Assembly: GCA_951217055.1 (NCBI GenBank)
Contig: OX578277.1
Coordinates: forward strand, 14,377,218-14,441,217
Direction of reading: 5' to 3'
DNA length: 64,000 nucleotides
Source: Gerris lacustris
Taxonomy: Eukaryota; Arthropoda; Insecta; Hemiptera; Gerridae
In this document: piece by piece, positions 55,716 to 64,000 of the stretch
Position numbering within the stretch: the first letter of the stretch is position 1
Layout of the letters: every line of letters begins with the position of its first letter
Made by a program: the position numbers and the translations under genes
The notes under the pieces: generated by a model
Databases searched by the model: none
Seen by the model: the letters and a program-made list of their open reading frames with translations, nothing else
What the model was told of the DNA's origin: nothing

Positions 55716-56424
55716 TAAGAAGTGATGGCAATTTGAGGAGAGTATTAGTGTTGTATTTGTTTCATGTATAGTCAGTTTTTAATGAAATAGACCACTGTGT
55801 TGTAAATATGAATACGGAGTTAGGAGGGTTTTCCAGGTGCAGGTTATAAGACCTAACTCTTGCTCTCTCTATATGAATGTGAACAAACCTTTTAAGTTCC
55901 AAGTATGTCGATCTAATTATTCATGGTGGCCACTAACAAGAAGGAAATTCTTGAGGTTTGGACTGAACAGTCTAAATCAAGAGGAGTTAAGGTATGTGTG
56001 TGGAGGTAGCCTTGAGGCCACCTGTACTGACTCTACCTATGGACTGCAGTCTCCGAAATCCCGAACAAAATAATATTTTCTTCCGCATTGAGGCCGCGAC
56101 TTTCTAGTCAGATGCGGCGTGAATTGAGTTGTCGAGAGTCGGCCTCGAAAATTTTTGAAGTTTGTATTGGGAAAGGTAAGGGTTCGGCAGAAAAAATCCC
56201 CATTTTTCTCGGGGACTTTTTCCTTGAGGATCAGAGTTGATGGTAGGGCGAGGGTTGGTAGAGGATATCCTCATAGAAATTTCGGAGGCCATTTCCTTGA
56301 GGATATCCTCTTCGTGTATGCCCACCTTTATATAAATAGAGTAATATAATGACTGGTAAAAATAGGAAAAAACCCATTGTTGCTATTTTGTTCTTAATCA
56401 ATTTATTTTTGAAAGCTTCTATAT
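55716..56424 (+). other. Possible exon-like stretches, unresolved
   Basis: 55923-55991 reads MVATNKKEILEV then WTEQSKSRGVK directly before GTATGT, a donor-like site. 56111-56175 reads MRRELSCRESASKIF.. and ends before GTAAGG. Neither has recognised homology, and the two are not clearly joined by acceptor signals. They may belong to a gene or to an unclassified element. GGATATCCTC repeats at 56263 and 56302. Confidence 0.25.
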
Positions 56425-56897
56425 CCCTAGAACGCTAAGCTGGAGACAAAATGACTCCCATTTTTAAAAAAAAACAAAAAAACTATGAATGCACCGTGGC
56501 TGTAAAACACAGAACTCCCACGTCTCAGCTATGCTAGACGTGGACCTCCCACCCTTGAATGACCCTTCTACACGTCTATTAGTTCCACATTCAGATTCCA
56601 AAAAGGAGACATAGTTTGTTTTTCTGTAGTCATGGAGTCATTTTGACTCCTGTTAAGTATTACGCGTAAATTTGTTGTAGGTCATCATTAGCCTAATCTA
56701 ATAAGTGTTATTGTTTATTTGACCATTACAAATCTAATAAATTAGGTATTATATTACTTTTAATTTAATAAATATTACAAATTAAAAGTAATATAATTAT
56801 TGTAATTTATTTATTCATAAGTGTACATTTTTATATATTTTGTCTTTATATGTCTAAATTATATAAAGTTAATAAAATATATAAATATAGTCAAATA

Positions 56898-57072
56898 ATG
56901 GAGAAAAAATAAAATTACCCAAACGAGATTTATCGCTTGTTGAAGGAAATGACCGATTCAGATACCGATCATGAGCGTATTCGACAATGATGGTGACGAT
57001 TCTGAATTGGACCCTGATTTTAATATAAATGCCCTTTATAGAAAATGCCTTTTCTGATCACATTAGCGATGA
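56898..57072 (+). pseudogene. piggyBac transposase N-terminal remnant in PB-2
   Basis: Homologous to the minus-strand remnant at 1195-1379. Residues such as IYRLLKEMTDSDTDHE are still readable after a stop at codon 5. Further stops follow. hAT copy 3 interrupts it at AGCGATGA. Confidence 0.55.
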
Positions 57073-60000
57073 CAGTGGCGTACACAGGGGGGGGCCCAAG
57101 GGGCCCTGGCCCCCCCCGAAATGATTACATACCTAAGACCCGCCATACACATAAAACCAAAAAAACACACTAATGACAGATGCATTCGAATTGGCTGTAA
57201 ATATTTTCCAATAAAAGGAATTAATTAAGTATAATTTTATGGTGTGTATACACTTAATCACCCCAAATAAGCTCGGCCCGGATTTTGAATTAAATTTATT
57301 AAACACTATACCGGCCCGACTGTCGGCTGGGCGCGGATTTTGGCCGATGGAATTAAATTTATTAAACATTATAACGGCCCGACTGTCGGCTGGGCCCGGA
57401 TTTTGCCGATGGAATTGAAATTATTAAACACTATACCGGCCCGACTGCCGGCTGGGCCTGGATTTTGCCGATGGAATTAAATTTATTAAACACTATATAA
57501 GCCCGACTGTCGGCTGGAACTGGATTTTGTCGATGGAATTAAATTTATTAAACACTATACCGGCCCGACTGTCGGCTGGGCGCGAATTTTGGCCGATGGA
57601 ATTAAATTTATTAAACATTATAACGGCCCGACTGTCAGCTGGGCCCGGATTTTGCCGATGGAATTAAATTTATTAAACACTATACCGGCCCGACTGTCTG
57701 CTGGGCCCGGATTTTGCCGATGGAATTAAATTTATTAAACACTATACCGGCCCGACTGTCGGCTGGGCGCGGATTTTGGCCGATGGAATTAAATTTATTA
57801 AACATTATAACGGCCCGACTGTCGGCTGGGCCCGGATTTTGCCGATGGAATTGAAATTATTAAACACTATACCGGCCCGACTGCCGGCTGGGCCTGGATT
57901 TTGCCGATGGAATTAAATTTATTAAACACTATATAAGCCCGACTGTCGGCTGGAACTGGATTTTGTCGATGGAATTAAATTTATTAAACACTATACCGGC
58001 CCGACTGTCGGCTGGGCGCGAATTTTGGCCGATGGAATTAAATTTATTAAACATTATAACGGCCCGACTGTCAGCTGGGCCCGGATTTTGCCGATGGAAT
58101 TAAATTTATTAAACACTATACCGGCCCGACTGTCTGCTGGGCCCGGATTTTGCCGATGGAATTAAATTTATTAAACACTATACCGGCCCGACTGTCGGCT
58201 GGGCCCGGATTTTGCCGATGGAATTAAATTTATTAAACACTATACCGGCCCGACTGTCGGCTGGGCCCGGATTTTGCCGATGGAATTAAATTTATTAAAC
58301 ACTATACCGGCCCGACTGTCGGCTGGGCGCGAATTTTGGCCGATGGAATTAAATTTATTAAACATTATAACGGCCCGACTGTCGGCTGGGCCCGGATTTT
58401 GGCGATGGAATTAAATTTATTAAACACTATACCGGCCCGACTGTCTGCTGGGCCCGGATTTTGCCGATGGAATTAAATTTATTAAACACTATACCGGCCC
58501 GACTGTCGGCTGGGCCCGGATTTTGCCGATGGAATTAAATTTATTAAACACTATACCGGCCCGACTGTCGGCTGGAACTTGATTTTGCCAATGGAATTAA
58601 ATTTATTAAACATTATACCGGCCCGACTGTCGGCTGGGCCCGGATATTTGTCGATGAAACTAAAACTATTAAACACTATAGCGACTCGATTTTGGCTGGA
58701 CCGAGATTTTTGCTGATGGAATTAGATTCATTGAATTAAATTAGGATGCATGAAATAAATCGGCTCATTTGCCGACTAGGCCTTGATTTTTGCCAATGGA
58801 ACTAAAAACATTAAACTTGATCCACCCGATTTCGGCTGGGCCAATTTTTCGCCAATTGAATTCAATGATTTTTTTTGTGGGTTTAATCTAGTTCAATAGC
58901 ATAGGTTGCATTATAGGACAGCTTAAATTCATTACAAATCCTAATGCAATGAATTGAATTGATTAGGCTCCGATTGACAGCTAGACCCGGATATTTTGCT
59001 ATAGAATTAAGTGCATTGAATTGATTAGGATGTGTACAATGAATCGGCCTGATTGCTAGTAGGCCCGATTTTGTCGAAGAAAATTATGCATCAAAATAAA
59101 TTGGGATGTGTTCAATAATAGACCCGATTGCCGGCTCGGCCTAGGTGTTAAGCACACCTAGGTGTTAAGCACACCTAGGTGTTAGCCTAGGAGTCAACTC
59201 GAACTTTTGCTGATGAAATTAAATTAATTGAATTAAAATATGCCCACTAGACTGGCTTAAACGGGAAAATGATGGTGGTGGATTTTAGTAGCAAATTTTT
59301 GTTTTGGACCAGGATTGTGTGTAGAACGCTAAGTGGGTCGTGGGTCCTCTTGCCTATGCGGCATTCCCCTCTTGCTGACTCAGGTCGGACTAGTGTTCGT
59401 CGACATGTAGTGGGTCGGTTTATCATTTTGTGAAAAAACTGATTCATATTACATAGTAATGGTAAATTTAAATCTAAAAACTCAAAAAGCGTTCAGAAAA
59501 CATTTGATGTTAAATGTCCCACGTAATTACCCAGCGAATGAGCGAATGATTCTTTTGTTTTGCAATAGGTATTAATTTTCTTAAAGAAGAATTCTCTTCT
59601 AGATAAAAATTTGAAATTCGTATGGCTCCAAATCCACGTTTGCTTTTGCAGTATGGATCACGTTTTGCTTCCGAGCTTACCAAAGGAAACGGAAGATATG
59701 TGACAGTTCTGAAGAACGAACAATTTTTATGTCCCCGATTTCAAAAATTCCAAGACAGAAATCTGTTCAACATCAGGGTACAGTTTGGGTCCCGTGCCTG
59801 ACCTTCAATTTTTGCGAACCAACATATCTTAAAAGCTATTCGTCCAATTTTATTGAAATTTTGATGGTAGGTCATAATTAGCCAGGTTATAACATTGCTG
59901 ATCCCATATAAGTTTCAATCTTCTGCACCTATTTATTTCTCTTCCACATTCGCACAGACATACATTTATTTACACCTATATCTTCAAAAGTACTCATCTG

Positions 60001-60772
60001 ATTTTTATGAAATTTTAATGGTTTGTTCAAAGTAGCCCGCAGATAACCCAAGAATAATTGCAACCGTCTGCGCTCTTAAAATATTGCTATATTGATACTT
60101 TATTCATGTTAAATTTACTCAATTTTCCCTCCTTTTTTAAATTAGTCAAAATTGGTTTGATTTTTACATGATTTAAAGTATCAATTTACCAAAATTTGAA
60201 CAGCGCAGACAGTTAAAATTAATCTGTGAGCTTCTGTCAGATAAGTTTTATAAGATCAGATGAATATTTTTGAAGATAAGGTGTAAATAAATGTATTTGT
60301 GTGCACATGTGGAAGAGAAATGGCGGTAGGTGGAGAAATGTGGTGGAGGAAAATGGGACCAGAAGATTGGACCTTATATAGGACCAACAATGAACTTTTT
60401 ATATGCTAATTAACTGCCATCCGAATTTCATTAAAATCGAAAGAGTAGTTTTTAAGAATTGTTCGCAATGATTGAGCGAGAGACAGACTAACAGCCAGAA
60501 ACGGGATCAAAAATGTCTGATAACTGGAACAGATTTCTGTCTTGGAATTATTGGAATCGGAGACATAATCGTTCTTTAGAACGATCACATCACATAGTGA
60601 GGTGTTCCCTCATAGGATTTTAATTTAATTAAATATGAGGTTAGAAATTGAAATTAGAGTGTTGAAAAGGGGGAGAAATTACAATTATAATACATTATGG
60701 GGTATGCTAAACCCGCATATAAGTTAAATTAGGTTGGGCCCCCCCCGAAAAAATTTTCTGTGTACGCTACTG
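57073..60772. mobile_element. Satellite-carrying non-autonomous hAT, copy 3
   Basis: Perfect duplication AGCGATGA at 57065-57072 and 60773-60780. The uninterrupted site is readable in PB-1 near 1215. The array has 22 units (57311-58680), including an exact tandem duplication of a 436-bp, 7-unit block. The rest is nearly identical to copy 2, including the inverted R2 pair. No transposase. Confidence 0.95.
57311..58680 (+). repeat. 62-bp satellite array, copy 3 (22 units, 7-mer HOR)
   Basis: Units 1-7 (57311-57746) and 8-14 (57747-58182) carry the same ordered set of unit variants, 436 bp each. Units 15-22 follow a related but different order. Confidence 0.96.
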
Positions 60773-61020
60773 AGCGATGATGATGAAAATGATAAATTAA
60801 TTGAAACAATTTACGGCATAGAAAAACCAAATAAAAGAAAAGAGTAAATAAAAGATATCAATACCGGATATCGGATATGTAAGAGTAGTCCAGATATAAA
60901 AACCGGAATTAAAAGGAAAAAATGTTTTTTTTTTGGCAAACAAAGCAACTAAGTGTCCCAACAACTAGCACCAAAACGTGTTCAAAAAAAAAAAATCGTA
61001 TTAGGCCGTTATATTTTATA

Positions 61021-61326
61021 CCTATTTTCACTCTAATTTAACATTATTTCTTTTACAAACAGATTGAAGAAATTCAAACATGTTTTAAAACTCACAAGGG
61101 TGTTTGTTCATATAAAGCAAATATTAGTTGAGAAAGTTTGCTCGCTTGTTTTATCTTGCTATTGTTTTGAACCTAACAATCACAAGAATTTAATCAACTC
61201 TATTAACCTTGTTTTAATGATGTGTAAACAGCAAAGTTAATTAACTAAGATGATTCTGTATTTGAATTATTATATAATTATACAATATTTAATTAGCATA
61301 CTATATGTATTATAATATCCTGTAAT
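61021..61326. other. Unassigned AT-rich DNA
   Basis: No feature is supported. Confidence 0.45.
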
Positions 61327-61385
61327 ATAATGAAGTTCTAGGACTTCCGGTGGTGACCGCGTCTCGAAGGGTGAACGTCCCGACG

Positions 61386-61415
61386 TTTCACTCCTAATAC
61401 TAGAAGCATCTTCAG
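61386..61415 (-). ncRNA. Hammerhead-like core, left arm
   Basis: Inverse copy of 61603-61632 with the same boxes: CTGAAGA, 7-bp stem, GAAACGTC. Confidence 0.5.
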
Positions 61416-61602
61416 GGGTGTTCATGCTGTCCTAGGTTTAAGACAGGTGTGAACTGGTTAAGCTCAGTGACACATAAGACTTAGGTTTAGGTCCTAGGTT
61501 TAAGACACCTGTCTTAAACCTTAGGACCTAAACCTAAGTCTTATGTGTCACTGAGCTTAACCAGTTCACACCTGTCTTAAACCTAGGACACCATGAACAC
61601 CC

Positions 61603-61632
61603 CTGAAGATGCTTCTAGTATTAGGAGTGAAA
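61603..61632 (+). ncRNA. Hammerhead-like core, right arm
   Basis: CTGAAGA, one U, stem GCTTCTA/TAGGAGT (seven pairs including two G·U) with loop GTAT, then GAAA followed by CGTC. CCC before the core and GGG after GTC could make a 3-bp helix I. ACGT is self-complementary, as in dimeric hammerheads of Penelope-like elements. Best preserved of the set. Confidence 0.55.
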
Positions 61633-61691
61633 CGTCGGGACGTACACCCTTCGAGACACGGTCACTACTGGGAGACCTAGAACTTCATTAT

Positions 61692-61762
61692 AATTGTAAC
61701 CGCGGAAGCCTACGAACAATAAATCGTATAATATACTGGGAAAATGAATAAGGTAAGAAAAT
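61692..61762. other. Short spacer
   Basis: AT-rich; no feature. Confidence 0.5.
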
Positions 61763-62356
61763 AGACTGCCAACTAGTGCGACACATGGCTTCCTCGCATC
61801 CTATCAAGTACTTAAATGATTTTATGCTTTTACAAGCCATTATTGTCTATTTTATTTAACTGTTTCCTCCTTTTTAATATGTCAAAATTGTTTTGATTTT
61901 TTTACACGAACTAAAGTATTAATTAAGAAAAATGTAAAGAGCTCAGACGGTTGAAATTAATCTGGGCCTATCAGCGGGTTACTTTCGATGAACTATAAAA
62001 GTTTCATATAAATCAGATAAGTAATTTTGAAGCTGTAGGTGCGTAAATATATGTGTGTTTGTGCGCATGTGGAAGAGAAACAAGTAAGCGCAGAAGGTTG
62101 AAACTTATATGGGATCAATAATGGGCTAATTATGACCTACCATCCACATTTCAATAAAATCGGAGTATTTTTTAAGATATTTTGGTTCGCAAAAATTGAG
62201 TGACAGATCGAAAGACAGACACGGAACCAAAAATGTTCTCTGATGTCTAAAACCGTTTTCTGTCTTGGAATTTTTGAAATCGGAGACCTAAAAATGGTTC
62301 GTTCTTCACAACGATCACATAGCTCCCGTTATCTTCGGTAAGCTCGGAAGCTAAAT
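61763..62356 (+). repeat. Repeat R2, tandem copy 1
   Basis: Full-length copy, from GACTGCCAACTAGTGCGACAC to ATCTTCGGTAAGCTCGGAAG. It includes AAATTAATCTGGGCCTATC, ATATGGGATCAATAATGGG, TTTCAATAAAATCGG, CAGACACGGAACC and TCTTGGAATTTTTG. Confidence 0.85.
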
Positions 62357-62880
62357 AAAATAGACTGTCAATTGGTGTGGCACATAGCTTCCTCACATCC
62401 TATCCACGTACTTTATTGATTTTATGCTTTTACAAGCCATTATTATTTAATTGGTTAAATTGCTTCCCCCGTATTTTTTAATCTGTCAAAATTGTTTTGA
62501 TTTATTACACGAATTAAAGTAACAATTTAGCAAAACTTAAGAGCGCAGATGGTTCAAATTAATCTGGGGCTATCTGCGGGTTACTTTCGATAAACTATAA
62601 ACGTTTCATGCAAATCAGATAAGTAATTTTGAAGCTATAGGTGCGTAAATAAATGTATGTTTGTGTGCATGTGGAAGATAAACAAATGAGCGCAGAAGGT
62701 TGAAACTTATATGGGACCAACAATGGGCTAATTATGACCGTCCATCCACATTTCAATAAAATCGGAGTATTTTTTAAGATATTTTGGTTCGCAAAAATTA
62801 ATCGACAGACCGAAAGACAGACACGGAACCAAAAATGTTCTCTGATGTCTAAAACCGATATCTGTCTTGGAATTTTTTAA
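62357..62880 (+). repeat. Repeat R2, tandem copy 2
   Basis: Starts directly after copy 1 (AAAATAGACTGTCAATTGG). Same block order, and ends early after TGTCTTGGAATTTTTT. Head-to-tail arrangement. Confidence 0.85.
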
Positions 62881-63430
62881 ATATTTATCTCCAGTAAGGA
62901 AAAAAAGTTATGATTTTGAATTAGTTTGGAGGGACTAAAGTAAGTCTTTTCATCCCTGAGCTCAAAAAGTAGGGAGACAAAAGTAAAAGTAGGGCGAAAA
63001 AGTAAAGTAGGGCAAAAAAGTAAAGTAAGGCAAAAAAGTAAAGTAGGGCAAAAAAGTAAAGATTACAACTTAATTATTTTTTAAATAGTAGAAAATGTAT
63101 GGCTAATGTAATGAAGTTGTTGAAATCAGGTTGGCGACACTTGCTTTTTCGACCATGTTTATCTTTGTTTAAATTGTTTATAACCTGCATCTAAATAACC
63201 TTCTATTTGAGTTTAATTCCAATTCTTATTTGTTTTTTATATTGAATCCCTTATATATCTAATTAGAAGTGCTTCTTTTAGCTATTAAAAGTGCTAATAA
63301 TTATTGTTATTTATTAAAATAATAAATAAAAACTGTGCAATGGACGAAAATGTAGTTATTATTATTAAAGAGTCTAATTCCCTCGGCTTTGCCTCGGGAT
63401 TTAGGGACCATGGTTCCTTCGGCTTCGCCT
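62881..63430. other. AT-rich DNA with short tandem array
   Basis: Apart from the array listed next, 63376-63430 has two TTCGGCTTCGCCTC-like units (63382, 63418). No gene. Confidence 0.45.
62968..63061 (+). repeat. 18-bp tandem repeat
   Basis: About five copies of AGTAGGGCAAAAAAGTAA with small variants. Confidence 0.9.
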
Positions 63431-63787
63431 CAAGAACCAACTTTTTCGATCAGGGAATAATGGCTCACTTTACTGCCTAGGTGCATAAATAATTATTGTT
63501 TAACATATTTGCACATCCGTTTTTCTTTAATCAAAACATGACAAACAAATTAAATAAATATAAGGAATCCAAACGTTCTAATGACGAGAGTAAATATGTT
63601 ACTTTAAATTACCTAAAGGCCAATTGTGAAGAAATTAACAATTAAACTATAAATTAATTAACAATTAAATTAATTGAGGAATAATGAATCCAAATTATTT
63701 CAAAGCAATGGTGCAAGTATCCAATTTATGATTTCCATTATTATTTTTTTTAGTTGCTTTATAATAGAAAATTACATAGATAAACAT

Positions 63788-63839
<52 letters not shown>

Positions 63840-63916
63840 ATGTTATCGATATATATATATTATGCACCTAGGCAGTAAAGTGAGCCATTATTCCCTGATC
63901 GAAAAAGTTGGTTCTT
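63431..63916. mobile_element. Foldback MITE with 60-bp arms and (TA)n core
   Basis: Arms 63431-63490 and 63857-63916 are inverse copies: CAAGAACCAACTTTTTCG, ATCAGGGAATAATGGC, TCACTTTACTGCCTAGG. The centre contains a (TA)n tract flanked by ATCGATAT palindromes (63787-63850). No transposase. Confidence 0.8.
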
Positions 63917-64000
63917 GTATTAAGTTCTATTTAATGATTTAAAAAAAATGTATTATGGGAAATATATATGAAAGAATATCAAGAAAGCTTTCGTGATATT
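63917..64000. other. Window end, AT-rich
   Basis: No feature. Confidence 0.5.

Larger units (their letters stand above)
56425..61020 (+). mobile_element. piggyBac-like element PB-2, split by hAT copy 3
   Basis: Begins CCCTAGAACGCTAAGC and carries the palindromes GGAGACAAAATGACTCC and GGAGTCATTTTGACTCC (56433, 56635). It matches PB-1 in inverse through the transposase start (ATG at 56898, then a stop at codon 5) to about 61020. The right terminus is lost or unrecognisable, and the TTAA at the left has decayed to ATAT. hAT copy 3 lies within. Without it the remnant is about 0.9 kb. Confidence 0.75.
61327..61691. mobile_element. Near-complete 365-bp palindrome, Penelope-like
   Basis: Arms from ATAATGAAGTTCTAG to its inverse at 61677-61691 match with few differences. 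The centre (about 61490-61525) is itself palindromic (TTTAAGACA..TGTCTTAAA). Each arm carries one hammerhead-like core (61386-61415 minus, 61603-61632 plus). No coding sequence. Confidence 0.85.

Noticed and set aside
57311..58680. CRISPR-like array of regular repeats
   Set aside because: The whole 62-bp unit repeats with no unique spacers. It lies inside a hAT element in a eukaryotic setting, with no cas genes.

Overview
This window looks like non-coding DNA from a large, AT-rich, repeat-dense invertebrate genome. The base composition, the mix of piggyBac, hAT, PIF/Harbinger, gypsy and LINE remnants, and repeat tails ending in CAGA-type tracts suggest an insect, perhaps a hemipteran; the species cannot be read from the sequence. 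There are no bacterial-type operons, no rRNA and no convincing tRNA gene. Only one stretch looks like a host-gene exon: minus strand 48448-48585, which encodes a signal peptide and ends at a splice donor. Almost everything else that can be recognised is transposable elements, often nested.

Layout. 0.8-2.2 kb: LINE ORF fragment split at a TTAA by a deleted piggyBac element. 3.2-3.8, 26.9-27.5 and 40.9-41.5 kb: three copies of a 0.58 kb element with a 56-bp palindrome and a short Crypton-like ORF. 7.6 kb: hAT MITE inside repeat R1. 13-16.2 kb: inverted repeat R7 around a hAT MITE, an R4 copy and a PIF/Harbinger-like MITE. 18.6-20.4 kb: a Harbinger-like element split by a hAT that carries a decayed transposase. 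21.5-25.3 kb: R3 copies, one split by a solo-LTR-like insertion and two flanking a gypsy integrase fragment. 27.6-30.3, 51.9-55.2 and 57.1-60.8 kb: three non-autonomous hAT elements, each with a perfect 8-bp target duplication and an internal 62-bp satellite array; the third sits inside a second piggyBac copy. 32.4, 39.7, 42.1, 61.3 and 63.4 kb: foldback elements. 37.2-38.6 kb: LINE reverse-transcriptase pseudogene. 46.3-47.6 kb: 21-bp minisatellite.

Repeat names used below. R1: about 0.75 kb, starts near GGCATCGCGTGG, ends in GCTCGCTTCAATAA. R2: starts near GCCAATTAGTGTGGC, ends near TTCGGTAAGCTCGG. R3: about 0.65 kb, one end CTTTCTCATAT, the other a CGGACCGATTTT tail. R4: about 0.65 kb, ends CAGGTCAAGTG and TACGGACCCT. 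R6: 49840-50814. R7: inverted pair at 13.0 and 16.0 kb.

The target duplications and empty sites give a relative order. PiggyBac came after the LINE; hAT copy 3 came after piggyBac copy 2; the hAT at 19 kb came after the Harbinger-like element; the LTR came after R3; R4 at 35.6 kb came after R2; the palindrome element at 40.9 kb came after R1. The most notable patterns are the satellite-carrying hAT family, with a duplicated 7-unit higher-order repeat, and hammerhead-ribozyme-like cores that recur in foldback and Penelope-like repeats.
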